43,523 nt of DNA from Opitutia bacterium (GCA_003566885.1 PXBO01000095.1:1-43523), one strand, 5' to 3'. Counted from the first letter of the stretch, positions 23,087-32,605 are shown. Program-made: numbers and translations. The notes: generated by a model not told the origin, from the sequence alone.

Positions 23087-24396
23087 GTTTCGCCGTCCGC
23101 TTCGTCGCTCGGAATGATGCCGTAGCGGCGCATGATTTCCTGAATATTGGCGGCGGCGAGATCGAGTGCCGCCTGCGGGGTCATACGCCCGCGCAGCGCC
23201 CGCTCCAGGGCGAGATCCAACTCGGTGAAATATTCGAAAACGAACGGGTTCGAAGGCAGGTATTGGCCGATCTCCAACTGACGCGCGAATTCGCGCTGGG
23301 CGTACATGTTGTTGAATCGTTCCGTGTCGCGCAGGCTTCGCCGGACCGGAACCTGCCCGCCTTCGGCCCAATCCAGGCTGTTGTCGGACAGGAATCGGGC
23401 GAACCGCCAGGCGGCTTCCGCGGTTTCCTCGTCGAGGTCGGCCCGCAAACAGATGTTGTGAGAGCCCATCCAGGTACCCGGTTCAGGTCCCAACTGCGGA
23501 ATCGGAGCGGCGCCGAAATCGAGGTCGCCCTGCCGCTGCAGGTCCGGAAGCATGTAGATCCCGTCGAAAACCAAACCGACCCGGCCCTGACGGAATCCGA
23601 TCCACGAGTCGATGGCCTCCGGGTTGGGTGCCACCCGGTGTTCCTGGATCAGGCTGACCGCAAATTCGAGCGCTTCCACGTTCTCCGGCGAATTGATGAG
23701 GGTTCGGGTGCCGTCTTCCGAAAACAGGGAGCCGCCGAACTGGCTCATGATGCCGGCGAGATTGTAGCGAAAAAAGGTGAATACGAAACCCCAGATATTC
23801 CCGATATCGGTTTGGCCCAGTTCGGTGATCTTCCGGGTGGCGTGCAGGAACTCCTCGCGGTTGGTCGGGGGAGCGGGATCGCCATGTTCGTCGACGATTC
23901 CGGCCTGACGAAAGAGGTCCCGGTTATAATACATCCCCAGGATGTAGGCGTCGAGGGGCACCGCGTAGTAGTTGCCGTTGTGGTACACCGTGTCGATGAC
24001 GTTGGGGTCGAAATCGCTCATATCGATGCCATTCTCCCCCATGATCTTGTCATTCAAGGGCCGCAGGAAATCAGCCTGCATGAAACGCACGAAGGCGTCG
24101 GTCTGCAGCACGAAGACCTCGGGAGCCCGGCCTCCCAGGCCGGCAACGAAGAGTTTGTTGTAGTAAGTGTTCCAGGCCATGCGTTGCATGGTGACGCGCA
24201 CATCCGGGTTCTCCTCGTTGAAGCGCCGCACCATTTGCAGCATGGTGCGTCCGTCGGGACCGGTGAACCCGTTCCAATATCGCAGATGAATCACATCCCC
24301 GCCGCCGCGACAGCCGCTCATGCCGGTAATGATCAAGCCGATCAGGGCGAGGGGCAGCAGCAGGAGGAGGAGACGAAATCGCACGAATGTAGGCAT
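23083..24396 (-). CDS. Sugar ABC transporter substrate-binding lipoprotein
   Basis: Family 1 extracellular solute-binding protein (437 residues) that captures a sugar or oligosaccharide for the two permeases. The N-terminus has a hydrophobic core (LLLLLPLALIGLIITG) and a lipobox MSGC, so it is a lipoprotein. The mature part shows the family hallmarks: HLRYWNGFTGPDGRTMLQMV at the start, PEVFVLQTDAFVRF, the hinge-region DAYILGMYYNRDLF and GRVGLVFDGIYM. The ligand cannot be predicted. I chose ATG 24396, directly before the signal peptide. It is the first gene of the operon, and a possible LacI-type operator lies upstream. Confidence 0.92.
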   Translation of the reverse strand: MPTFVRFRLLLLLLPLALIGLIITGMSGCRGGGDVIHLRYWNGFTGPDGRTMLQMVRRFNEENPDVRVTMQRMAWNTYYNKLFVAGLGGRAPEVFVLQTDAFVRFMQADFLRPLNDKIMGENGIDMSDFDPNVIDTVYHNGNYYAVPLDAYILGMYYNRDLFRQAGIVDEHGDPAPPTNREEFLHATRKITELGQTDIGNIWGFVFTFFRYNLAGIMSQFGGSLFSEDGTRTLINSPENVEALEFAVSLIQEHRVAPNPEAIDSWIGFRQGRVGLVFDGIYMLPDLQRQGDLDFGAAPIPQLGPEPGTWMGSHNICLRADLDEETAEAAWRFARFLSDNSLDWAEGGQVPVRRSLRDTERFNNMYAQREFARQLEIGQYLPSNPFVFEYFTELDLALERALRGRMTPQAALDLAAANIQEIMRRYGIIPSDEADGET

Positions 24397-24421
24397 GGTA
24401 ATCACTTGGAATCGATGACTG

Positions 24422-24436
24422 AAACGCGTCACGTTT
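24422..24436 (-). promoter_or_regulatory. Possible operator of the sugar transporter operon
   Basis: AAACGCGTCACGTTT, a 15-base imperfect palindrome with AAACG/CGTTT half-sites, 26-40 bases before the binding-protein start. The half-sites resemble LacI-family operators. No regulator gene is adjacent. Confidence 0.3.
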
Positions 24437-24581
24437 AGGTGCCCCAGGAGACCCTCTTTCGCAAGCATTTTCGCGACGGTCGGGTGCCGGGCGTACGTGA
24501 CAGTAATATTTTGGCGATCACTTATTGCATGATGCTTTCAGTTTACAATGTTAAGCCGGGATGAGGGGAAGATCAAACCGA

Positions 24582-25853
24582 TTAATCGGTCGACTCGGCT
24601 GCGGTTCGCACGAAACGTTCAGCCGCCTCTGCCAGGAGTTTTCTCGGCAGCACTCCGAAACTGATGCGAACCTGGTTGCCCGGCGGGCGGTCGCCGTAAC
24701 AGAGGTCGCCCGGCACGTAGAGCACTCCGTTTTCCAGAGCGCGTTTCTGAAACTCGGTTCCCGATCCGGTTCTCAGTGAGGCGGGACCTCGAAGCCAGAC
24801 ATAGAGGCCTCCTCCGGGCGGTTGCCACTCCCAGCCGAGCGAGGCCAGGCCGAGGCTTTCGAAGGTTTCCAGCAAAGCGTCCCGCTTTCCGCGGTAGTGG
24901 GTGCGCAGTCTCTCAAGGCAGAGGTCGTAGGCGCCGCTGGAAAGCACCTGCTCCAGGATGGCCTGGTTGAAATTGGCGGTACCGAAGTCCTGTTGGCCTT
25001 TCAGATAAAGCATGCGGTCCCTCCAAAGTTCGTCCGGACAAATGCCGAACCCGACCTTGAGGCCGGTGGCGAACGGTTTTGTACATGTTCCCGCGTAGAG
25101 CAGGGGAAAGCGTTCCAGGCCGGGCAGGGCGAGAATGCTGCGGGCCGGGTAGGGGCTGTCGAAGAAAAGATCGCGATAGGCGGCATCCTCGATCAGGGCC
25201 GGAAAGTGGTTGTGCCGGGCGAAGGTTTCCCCGAGCGCCAGCTTTTCGGCCTCCGGCAGGCTGTGGGACGAGGGATTGGAAAAATAGCTCACGAGGTAAA
25301 CCGCTTTCAGGCGGCGAATCTCTCCCGACTCCGTCCAGTCGGCGAGCATCCGGTCCAATGCCGGGTGATCGAGAGTCCCGTCGTCGCGGTATGGAAGCGA
25401 GCGAGGTTCTACGCCGAGTCCCCGCGCGAGTTCGAGCATAACGAAATAGGTCGGGCGTTCCACCAGTATCACGTCGCCGGGATCGCACAGGGTCTGCAAT
25501 GCCAGGGAAAGCATTTGCTGGGAGCCGTTGGTGATGAGGACCGAGGCGTCGTCCAGCGAGTCCTGGCGCCGGTCCTGTCGGGTCACACGAGCGGCCAACT
25601 GTGAGCGCAACAGGGGGCGTCCCCGGTTGGTGCCGTACTGCAGGTACTCGGGCGGACCGGGAGTGGCGTGCAGGGATTCCACGGCCGCCAGCACTTCCTG
25701 GAGGGGAAGGGTTTCGGTGTCGGTGAAGCCGGCGGCCAGCGACAGGAGGTCGGGCTGCTCCAGGGCCGCACTCATCAAGCCGGTGATCTGAGGCGGAGAC
25801 AAACGCCGGCCCTGCGCGGAGAACAGGCGTTCTATGGGAGAAGATTCGCTCAT
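24582..25853 (-). CDS. PLP-dependent class I/II aminotransferase
   Basis: A 423-residue cytoplasmic fold-type I aminotransferase of the 2-aminoadipate/kynurenine (MocR-like without the DNA-binding domain) group. Landmarks are the substrate-side LSLAAGFTDTETLP, the PLP-phosphate-binding NGSQQMLSL, the ring-stacking Tyr in ERPTYFVML, the PLP-binding Asp in IEDAAYRDLFF (D223) and the Schiff-base Lys in GTCTKPFATGLKVGF (K259). The C-terminal Arg that binds the substrate carboxylate is in NQVRISFG. The start ATG 25853 gives the normal length, and a longer frame to 26117 adds non-homologous residues. The substrate is unknown. It is divergent from the ABC exporter and follows no operon partner. Confidence 0.88.
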   Translation of the reverse strand: MSESSPIERLFSAQGRRLSPPQITGLMSAALEQPDLLSLAAGFTDTETLPLQEVLAAVESLHATPGPPEYLQYGTNRGRPLLRSQLAARVTRQDRRQDSLDDASVLITNGSQQMLSLALQTLCDPGDVILVERPTYFVMLELARGLGVEPRSLPYRDDGTLDHPALDRMLADWTESGEIRRLKAVYLVSYFSNPSSHSLPEAEKLALGETFARHNHFPALIEDAAYRDLFFDSPYPARSILALPGLERFPLLYAGTCTKPFATGLKVGFGICPDELWRDRMLYLKGQQDFGTANFNQAILEQVLSSGAYDLCLERLRTHYRGKRDALLETFESLGLASLGWEWQPPGGGLYVWLRGPASLRTGSGTEFQKRALENGVLYVPGDLCYGDRPPGNQVRISFGVLPRKLLAEAAERFVRTAAESTD

Positions 25854-26034
25854 GGGTGGGTTGTCGGTTGTCGATATGCGTTGATAATCGATTGGTCTAT
25901 TGCGTTTGGGGTGAATGTTCAATGTCGGAAGACGTGCCGGTTGCCGTTTTGAGTACCTTCGGGCGAACCAACCGGCGAGGGGCTGCCACTGCGGTATTGC
26001 CACTGGCGACCGTTTGGGCCAATGCTGGGAATCC

Positions 26035-27816
26035 ATGTCCAGGGAATTTACGACGGAGTGCGGGAAGGATGATTCTTTGGGCACTGAGCCTTTGCCTGAT
26101 TCCTTGCTGGGCTTCATGTGGTCCCGGCGGCGCCGTTATCAAGCCGGTCTGGCCTTGGCCTTTTGTCGCATCCTGACCATCGCGCCACTGCCGTTGGTTT
26201 TCCAGCGAATCATCGACCGGCACATGGCCGACGAGAATATTGCCGCGATTCTCGCCCTGTCGCTGCTTACGGTTTTGCTCATCATCGCCCACCAGTTTTT
26301 CAGTGTCTGGGGGGCGACCCGACTGGCGACCGGGGTGGCGCACTCCATTCTCGGTCTGCGCGCTCGGATCTTCGACAAAATCCAGTTCCTGAGTTTCGGA
26401 TACCTCGACCGGCAGAAGACGGGAAGGCTGCTCTCGAAATACGCTTTCGACACGCAGAAGATCGACGCCGTCATGATGCCGATGCTGAACGGCTTCTTCC
26501 CCAATGTTTTCTACAGCATTCTGACCTTTGGCATCCTGTTGTCGCTCAACTGGCAACTGTGTACGGTTATCGTGCTGGTTCTGCCGGTTTTCGGAGTGAT
26601 GCGCTGGCGTTATTTTCAGCGTCTCAAGCAGCGCAATGAAGCCAATCGTTTGGCTCACGAACGCATGACGGGCACCGCCAGCGAGTACCTGGGGGCCTTG
26701 CGCCTGGTTCGGGTGTACGGTGAGGAGCAACAGGCGGAGAATCGGTTGCGTGACTCCAATAATGAAGTGGCCAGATCGCGGGTCCGTCTGGTGACCGTTA
26801 ATATGAGTTTCAATGCTTTCAGTTTCGGGGCCATTCAGTTGCTTTCGCTCACCGTAATTGCGGGGGGAGCCGTGTTGGCCATTCACGGACTGATCAGCAC
26901 CGGGGTGGTGGTCGCGTTTGTGGCCGGAGTACCCGCGCTGGTGCAACCGGTGCAAATGTTCGCCCATATTGCCGAACAGTATTTTCTGGGGCGCGAATCC
27001 TACCGCAGCGTGCGGGAGTTGCTCGATGCTCCCTATGTGGAGGAATGGAAGGGAACCCGCCGGCTCGATCCGCCGCGAGGCGCGATCGAGTTCGATCAGG
27101 TGACTTTTCGTTATCCAGAAGCGGACCGTGATGCCCTGAGGGATTTTTCGTTAGCTATCCGTCCCGGGCAAAAGGTCGCCCTGGTGGGGCCGTCCGGCGC
27201 CGGAAAGACTACGGTAGCCAATCTGGTACTGGGACTCTACCGTCCGACGTCGGGCGAAATAAGGGTCGATGGCATCCCTCAGGCCGAGCTGAACATGCGA
27301 AGTCTCCGGCGTAGCACCGCCATCGTGATGCAGGAGAGTATTCTGCTTTCCGGAACGGTGGCGGAAAACATTCGCTTCGCCCGACTCGATGCCACGGATG
27401 AGCAGGTGCGCCATGCCGCACGGTTGGCCGGGGCGGAAGAATTCATTCTCCGTCTGCCCGAACAATACGAAACACTCTTGGGAGAGCGGGGGGCGACGCT
27501 TTCCGGGGGCCAGCGCCAGCGGCTGGCCATTGCCCGGGCCATCCTGCGCGATCCCGCCTTCCTCATCCTGGATGAGCCGACCTCGGCCCTGGACTACGAA
27601 AGCGAGAGACTGATTCAGGCCGGTCTGGAAACCCTTTCCCGCGGCCGGACGGTGATCACCATCGCTCACCGTTTAAGCACCATTCGCAATGCCGACCGCA
27701 TTGTGGTGCTGAAGGAGGGCTGTTTGGCCGAGGCGGGTTCCTATGACGAACTCGCGCGCCTGGACGGCTATTTTCAGCGGCTCCTGTCCGCCCAGGAGAT
27801 CGCCGCGCAGGTCTGA
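26035..27816 (+). CDS. ABC transporter, fused permease-ATPase (exporter type)
   Basis: A 593-residue half-transporter expected to work as a homodimer in the inner membrane. Six transmembrane helices occupy roughly residues 30-320, with the coupling segments typical of MsbA-like exporters. The ATPase domain has Walker A GPSGAGKTT, Q-loop IVMQESILLSGTVAENI, signature LSGGQRQRLAIARAI, Walker B FLILDEPTSALD and switch His in ITIAHRLSTIRNADRIVVL. The cargo is unknown (lipid, peptide or drug). I chose ATG 26035 with a GGGA ribosome-binding site; the longer frame from 25915 adds a Cys-rich stretch unlike this family. It converges with the symporter gene with 11 bases between. Confidence 0.9.
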   Translation: MSREFTTECGKDDSLGTEPLPDSLLGFMWSRRRRYQAGLALAFCRILTIAPLPLVFQRIIDRHMADENIAAILALSLLTVLLIIAHQFFSVWGATRLATGVAHSILGLRARIFDKIQFLSFGYLDRQKTGRLLSKYAFDTQKIDAVMMPMLNGFFPNVFYSILTFGILLSLNWQLCTVIVLVLPVFGVMRWRYFQRLKQRNEANRLAHERMTGTASEYLGALRLVRVYGEEQQAENRLRDSNNEVARSRVRLVTVNMSFNAFSFGAIQLLSLTVIAGGAVLAIHGLISTGVVVAFVAGVPALVQPVQMFAHIAEQYFLGRESYRSVRELLDAPYVEEWKGTRRLDPPRGAIEFDQVTFRYPEADRDALRDFSLAIRPGQKVALVGPSGAGKTTVANLVLGLYRPTSGEIRVDGIPQAELNMRSLRRSTAIVMQESILLSGTVAENIRFARLDATDEQVRHAARLAGAEEFILRLPEQYETLLGERGATLSGGQRQRLAIARAILRDPAFLILDEPTSALDYESERLIQAGLETLSRGRTVITIAHRLSTIRNADRIVVLKEGCLAEAGSYDELARLDGYFQRLLSAQEIAAQV

Positions 27817-27827
27817 AGATTCCGGGA

Positions 27828-29609
27828 TCAAGAGCGCTTCCCGGCCAGCAGCCAACCGAGAAGAAAGGTCACGGTCGAACCCAGGGGAGCGAACCAGGGC
27901 CAGGCGAGGGTGCGCCGGGAGGCTTCCCCGGTGACGGGATCGATCGGACCTTCGACATAGGCGTTATGCGCCAGCCAGACGACCAGGATACCGGCGCCCA
28001 GCAGCAGGAGGGTTTGCAGGACTCCGCGCGCGCACAACAGCCGCCGGCGCTGGAAAGCCAGCCAGGCCGTCAGGATCGCCAGCGAGCCGTAGGTGCACGT
28101 TTCGATCACGCTTTCATAACGGTTGAAAGGAGTGACCGCCAACACCGCCAGAACGCCGAGTGGAGCGGCAAACAGGAAACCGTCGCCGTCGATGTTCAAA
28201 CGCCGGGAGAAGAATCCGAGAAAAAAGCCGGCCATCAGTCCCCCCGACACGAACGCCGCCATGCCCAAAGCCAACCCGAGAAGGTGGTCGAAGTCGTTCG
28301 CCAGGTGATCCATGGCGCCGGCCATAACGCAGAGCACCACTCCCCAGAAGATCACCGCCAGGCGGGAAATCCGTACGCGGTGCTTTTCCTCCCGGGCGCT
28401 CGGCTTTTTGTGAAGCCGTTTTCGATGGGGCAAATAGAACGCGGAGACGGTGGTTTGGGAAAGGGCCGCCAGGATCGAATCAAGACTGGATATGGCGGCG
28501 GCGAAAATGCCGGCCACGATGAGGCCGGTAAGGCCGGTTGGAATGACGGTCAGAATGAAAATGGGGAAAATGCTGTCACCGCGCTTTTCGAAAGCCGCCA
28601 GGGCTTCGCCTTCCAGGGGAACCTGCTGGTAATAATACCAGAGCCCGACCCCCACCAGGGAGACCAGCACGGTGATGCCGATCCCGAAATAGCTGGCGAT
28701 TACCGCCCGGCGAGCCTCCCTGGCGTTGCGGCAGCAAAAAAGGCGCTGGGTCATCAACTGGTCGGTCCCGAACGCACCCACGTTGGCCCAGGTGGCGGCG
28801 ATGGCCGCGGTCCAGATGGTGAATTCTACGGTGGGGTCGAAAGTGACGTTCCAGAGTTCGAATTTGCCCGCTTCCCATCCGGCTTCCAGGACGGAGGCCG
28901 CGCTGGTGTCCAGTTCGTGGATCAGGACGCCCAAAGCGGTCAGCGCGCCGATCACGAACACGCCGAAAAGAATGAGATCGGTCCAGATGACGGTGGCCAT
29001 GCCGCCGAGCAGGGTCCAGCCGATCGACACCACTCCGATGATGATAATGGCCCAGACCAGAGCGGGAACGCCGGTGGCGGCGTCCAGCGTGCTCAGCGGT
29101 CCGTGCAGTACGAGGGCGAGGATCAGAGCGGTGAGATAAACCCGCGCCGACTGGCCCAGGATGCCTCCCAGGACAAAAAGCGCGGTGGTCATGCTTTTCA
29201 CCCTGGGTCCGAGCTGGTTTCCCATGTAATCGTACGGGCTGTAGATCTCGCGTTGAAAATAGGCCGGAACCAGCACGTAGGCGACCACCAGGCGCGCGAG
29301 CAGGCCCCCGACCAGACCGAGTTGCAGGTAGGTGAAGTTGCCCCCGGGTTGAAAGACGATGAAGGGGACGCTGACAAAGGTAATGGCGCTGATTTCCGTC
29401 GCGATACTGGAGCCCGCCACCGCGTACCACGGCACTTTTCGCCCCCCGAGGAAGAAATCCTTGATGGACTTTTGCCGTCCCGCCAGAGTCGCGCCGAGTA
29501 CCGTGGCGATGGCAAGGTAGGCGAATACCACCGCCCAGTCGATCCAGGTAAAGTGGCCGCCCAAATTACCCGCGAATTCCTGTGCGGCCATAATGACGGG
29601 AACGGTCAT
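27828..29609 (-). CDS. Sodium:solute symporter (SSS family)
   Basis: Inner-membrane secondary transporter of about 593 residues with 13-14 hydrophobic helices. The family is recognised by the first helix WIDWAVVFAYLAIATVLGA, the segment KDFFLGGRKVPWYAVAGSSIATEISAITFV (with the sodium-site Ser/Thr), and the GTDQLMTQRLFCCRNAREARRAV stretch. These are the pattern of SGLT-like and sialic-acid/glucose-type members in Verrucomicrobiota and Bacteroidota. The solute is unknown. The start is uncertain: ATG 29609 (MTVPVIMAAQEF) or ATG 29591 are both possible and neither has a clear ribosome-binding site. Confidence 0.9.
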   Translation of the reverse strand: MTVPVIMAAQEFAGNLGGHFTWIDWAVVFAYLAIATVLGATLAGRQKSIKDFFLGGRKVPWYAVAGSSIATEISAITFVSVPFIVFQPGGNFTYLQLGLVGGLLARLVVAYVLVPAYFQREIYSPYDYMGNQLGPRVKSMTTALFVLGGILGQSARVYLTALILALVLHGPLSTLDAATGVPALVWAIIIIGVVSIGWTLLGGMATVIWTDLILFGVFVIGALTALGVLIHELDTSAASVLEAGWEAGKFELWNVTFDPTVEFTIWTAAIAATWANVGAFGTDQLMTQRLFCCRNAREARRAVIASYFGIGITVLVSLVGVGLWYYYQQVPLEGEALAAFEKRGDSIFPIFILTVIPTGLTGLIVAGIFAAAISSLDSILAALSQTTVSAFYLPHRKRLHKKPSAREEKHRVRISRLAVIFWGVVLCVMAGAMDHLANDFDHLLGLALGMAAFVSGGLMAGFFLGFFSRRLNIDGDGFLFAAPLGVLAVLAVTPFNRYESVIETCTYGSLAILTAWLAFQRRRLLCARGVLQTLLLLGAGILVVWLAHNAYVEGPIDPVTGEASRRTLAWPWFAPLGSTVTFLLGWLLAGKRS

Positions 29610-29725
29610 CTGCGGTTCGATCCCAACACCCCCGGCCAAAGACTCAAGGCAAAAGGTGCGCCGGACCGTCGGTGGATTTTTTCCGGGACTTGCGGAAAAC
29701 AGGTTCCGTGCATAGTTTTCCGCTC

Positions 29726-30886
29726 ATGAGTAATCCGACTTCAAACACTCAGTCCCTTGAATTTCCGCCGTTCAGCCTGTCTCGGCTCCTGCGAACGGTG
29801 TTTGCACCGAAGGGAGGGGAACGCGTGGTTTTGTTGATCGACCTGGAGGATCCGCACGGGATTCGCGATCTCGCCTTTCTCGACGACCCTTCGCTCAGCA
29901 TCCAGCGCCACGCCTACGAGGTGTTTTATCAGGGCCTTCACGGCGGGGTGGCGGATGAACTCGGGTTGCGGGGCGGAGAAATTTTCGCCTACAAGATCAC
30001 CGGCGGGAGCAATCTCGATCTTCCCGATCTGGCGGTCGACCCCCAGGGGCGGGAACTGAGCCTGGAAAAGGATGTGTATCCGAATTACGATATCATTCTC
30101 TGCATCTCCACCTACTCCGCCACCGCGCCATTAACCGCGTTCGCCAAAAAATACGGTTTCCGCGGCGCCACCCTTCACGGATTGAACGATGTCATCATCA
30201 ATAGCGGTCTGGCGGTGGACTACGACGAGGTCAGCCGCGACGCCGAAAAACTCCGTTCCGGCATGAGCCGCGCCGAGGCGGTGGAAATCGATTTCGCGGT
30301 TTCAGGCGAAACCCACACCCTGCGTCTGGAACTCGGCGGGCAGGAGGCGCAAAAAAGTCACGGCCTTTGCCGGGGCGGACCGGATGTGGCCAACCTTCCC
30401 GCCGGGGAAGTGTATTACGTGCCGACCGGGGCGGAAGGCGCCTTTCCCATGAAGTATGCGGACGGGACCATCGGGTTGATGCGCGTCTCGGAAGGGCGGA
30501 TACAGGAAGCGACCATTCTGTCCGGTGACGACGATACCGTGCGGGAGCACAACCGAAAACTGAAAAGCGATCCGGTGACCGGCGAACTCGGAGAGCTCGG
30601 TCTGGGAACCCAGGTGCTGCCGGTTTCCGGCCAGGATATCCAGGACGAGAAAGTTCTCGGCACGGTGCATGTCGCCACCGGTCGCAGCGATCATCTGGGC
30701 GGTCACCTGACCCCGGAGCTCTTCGCCGAGGCGTCGCACGCCACCCACGACGACATTCTCTACTCTCCCAGCAAGACCCCGGAAATCAATGTGCCGCAGG
30801 TGCGCATGTACCGGGACGGCGAGGTCAAGGTTCTGATCGAGAACTTCAAGCCCGCCGCCTTCATGCGCGGGTTGCTGGAAGCCTGA
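29726..30886 (+). CDS. M29-like metallopeptidase family protein
   Basis: A 386-residue protein resembling the thermophilic aminopeptidase T/AmpS family (M29), which removes N-terminal residues using two metal ions. The C-terminal domain shows the expected order: NLPAGEVYYVPTGAEGAF (first Glu), GELGELGLGTQ, DEKVLGTVHVATGRSDHLGG (Glu and His) and ATHDDILYSP (His-x-Asp). The N-terminal half is divergent from ordinary M29 enzymes. I chose ATG 29726 (MSNPTSNTQSLEFPPF). The stop is four bases before the start of the methyltransferase, so the two are surely one operon. Whether it is an active peptidase or has been recruited to another reaction is open. Confidence 0.75.
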   Translation: MSNPTSNTQSLEFPPFSLSRLLRTVFAPKGGERVVLLIDLEDPHGIRDLAFLDDPSLSIQRHAYEVFYQGLHGGVADELGLRGGEIFAYKITGGSNLDLPDLAVDPQGRELSLEKDVYPNYDIILCISTYSATAPLTAFAKKYGFRGATLHGLNDVIINSGLAVDYDEVSRDAEKLRSGMSRAEAVEIDFAVSGETHTLRLELGGQEAQKSHGLCRGGPDVANLPAGEVYYVPTGAEGAFPMKYADGTIGLMRVSEGRIQEATILSGDDDTVREHNRKLKSDPVTGELGELGLGTQVLPVSGQDIQDEKVLGTVHVATGRSDHLGGHLTPELFAEASHATHDDILYSPSKTPEINVPQVRMYRDGEVKVLIENFKPAAFMRGLLEA

Positions 30887-30889
30887 GAA

Positions 30890-31651
30890 ATGGTTGAACC
30901 GGTTTACGAATCCGGAAAAGCGATTTCCGAGTACCTTCTTTTTCACTACGGAAAACCGAAGGAGATCCTGCCTTATCCGGGCGGGCCGCACGAAGCGCTG
31001 GATTTCGCCGTGCGTTGCGTCACGGAATGTGTCGATCATTCGGCGGTCCCGCCGGGCTGCCGCGCCCTCGACCTGGGGTGCGCGGTCGGGCGTTCGTCAT
31101 TTGAATTGGCGCGATTTTGTCAGGAAGTGATCGGCATCGATTACTCGCACCGGTTCGTCGAAGCCGCAGAACGCCTGCGGGCCGACGGAGTGATGGCGTT
31201 CGATCGTCGCGACGAGGGAGAATTGAGCACTCGACTGAAAGCCGAGCGTCCGCCGGGTGTTTCGCCCGATCGCGTACGGTTTTTTCAGGGTGACGCCCAG
31301 GCCCTCCCGGAGGAATTGGGAAGCTTCGACGTGGTTCTGGCCGCCAATCTTATCGACCGGTTGACCGAACCGGCCCGTTTCCTGGCGCGGTTGCCGTCGC
31401 TGGTGCGGACCGACGGCCAACTGGTGATCACCTCGCCCTATACCTGGCTGGAGGAGTTTACTCCGGTCGAGCACTGGTTGGGGGGGCGGGTGGTCGACGG
31501 TGTGCCGATCAAGACCCTGGAAGCCCTGAAACGGCATCTGACGGGCGACTTCGAGCTCATGGCTACGCGCGACCTTCCCTTCCTGATTCGGGAACACGCC
31601 CGCAAGTTCCAGTGGAGCGTGGCGCAGGCCAGCGTTTGGCGACGCCGTTAG
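30890..31651 (+). CDS. OvoA C-terminal-type methyltransferase (putative 4-mercaptohistidine N1-methyltransferase)
   Basis: A 253-residue SAM-dependent methyltransferase that matches the stand-alone form of the OvoA C-terminal domain. That domain methylates the imidazole of 4/5-thiohistidine to give ovothiol. The N-terminal ISEYLLFHYGKPKEILPYPG segment is the characteristic lead. The SAM motif I is ALDLGCAVGRSSFELA near residues 59-74, with acidic motif II in VIGIDYSHRFVEAA. The middle contains VVLAANLIDRLTEPARFL and SPYTWLEEFTPVEHWLGG, also typical. The synthase half (OvoA N-terminal) is not in this window. It is translationally close to the M29-like gene (four-base gap), so the two probably act together. 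Confidence 0.82.
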   Translation: MVEPVYESGKAISEYLLFHYGKPKEILPYPGGPHEALDFAVRCVTECVDHSAVPPGCRALDLGCAVGRSSFELARFCQEVIGIDYSHRFVEAAERLRADGVMAFDRRDEGELSTRLKAERPPGVSPDRVRFFQGDAQALPEELGSFDVVLAANLIDRLTEPARFLARLPSLVRTDGQLVITSPYTWLEEFTPVEHWLGGRVVDGVPIKTLEALKRHLTGDFELMATRDLPFLIREHARKFQWSVAQASVWRRR

Positions 31652-31827
31652 CGGACTGGAGAGCCGAAGGTGTTCCCGGATCGAACGGCGATGACCGCGA
31701 AAGGCGGCACGCCGGGAAACGGGGCCCTTTTTTTCTTTTAAGAGGCGAGATTCTCTTTAGTTACTGATGCTTGAATATTTCGGCGACGGAAGATCCGGCC
31801 GCCGCGCATCAACCGCTTGTTCCGCCA

Positions 31828-32511
31828 ATGTTTTTTCGCACTCCATTCAGTCTATCGTGCCGGGGATTGTTCTGCGTTTTTTCCGGTTTTGTCCTGGGGT
31901 GGGCGCTCCTCTCTCCGGGAGTCGCGCGCGCCGCGTTATTTCCCTCCGAACCGCCTGAAGGGTTGAGCCGGGTATGGGCCTTCGACGCCGGGGTCGCCTT
32001 CATCACCAGCAACAACGTCGATGATTTCCTCCATGGACGCGTGAACGTGTCCGGCGGCGACGCGGGCGGTCAGGTGTACCGTTTCACGGCGTCTCGCCTG
32101 GTGCACGCTTTCGCCTGGGAAACCGGCATCGGCGTGATGCGCCCTCAGGTCGAGCTGCCGTTTGCGGTGGAGCTTATCGACGAGATCGGGCGCAGTCCTT
32201 TTTTGGACTACAATGCCGGTGTGACGCTCCGCTGGGTGAATTTCCCCTGGAATCACCGGGTTTATACCACCTTCGCCACCGGTGTCGGATTATCGTATTC
32301 CTCGCGGGTCATGGCCATGGACAAGGAACGGCATCCGGACAGGGACCGGTCGCACCTGAAATTCGATTGGCCGATTCAACTCACCCTGGCCCGGCCGGAG
32401 ACCCCGCATCACCAGCTGGTGCTGTTCGTCGCCCACCATTCGGGAGGGCATTTTTTCGATCGGGGCGGAGTGAATAGTCTGGGTATCGGCTACCGGTTTG
32501 GATTCGAGTAG
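31828..32511 (+). CDS. PagL-like outer-membrane protein (lipid A deacylase family)
   Basis: A 227-residue outer-membrane beta barrel with a signal peptide (GLFCVFSGFVLGWALLSPGVARA). The barrel ends in GIGYRFGFE. The family active-site motif His-x-Ser is found as AHHSG (His203, His204, Ser205), at the usual distance from the C-terminus. The acidic residue of the PagL triad is not evident at its expected place, where the sequence reads GGVNSLGIG. PagL removes the 3-O acyl chain of lipid A; here the activity is only possible. I chose ATG 31828 because it starts a clean signal peptide; a TTG at 31771 would lengthen it by 19 residues. The 176 bases in front hold no gene. Confidence 0.65.
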   Translation: MFFRTPFSLSCRGLFCVFSGFVLGWALLSPGVARAALFPSEPPEGLSRVWAFDAGVAFITSNNVDDFLHGRVNVSGGDAGGQVYRFTASRLVHAFAWETGIGVMRPQVELPFAVELIDEIGRSPFLDYNAGVTLRWVNFPWNHRVYTTFATGVGLSYSSRVMAMDKERHPDRDRSHLKFDWPIQLTLARPETPHHQLVLFVAHHSGGHFFDRGGVNSLGIGYRFGFE

Positions 32512-32572
32512 GGGGATGCGTGAGTCTTGATTGGTGGTCACGGGGCAACGAACCAATCAATCGCGGATACCG

Positions 32573-32605
32573 AAAAAACCGGCGTCGCACGGACGCCGGT
32601 TTTTT
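32573..32605. terminator. Bidirectional rho-independent terminator
   Basis: A6, then hairpin arms ACCGGCGTC and GACGCCGGT around a five-base loop, then a T-run. It lies between the convergent PagL-like and hpf genes. Confidence 0.88.

Noticed and set aside
27966-29729. Plus-strand frame opposite the symporter
   Set aside because: Charged, His/Gln-rich antisense translation without any recognisable fold.
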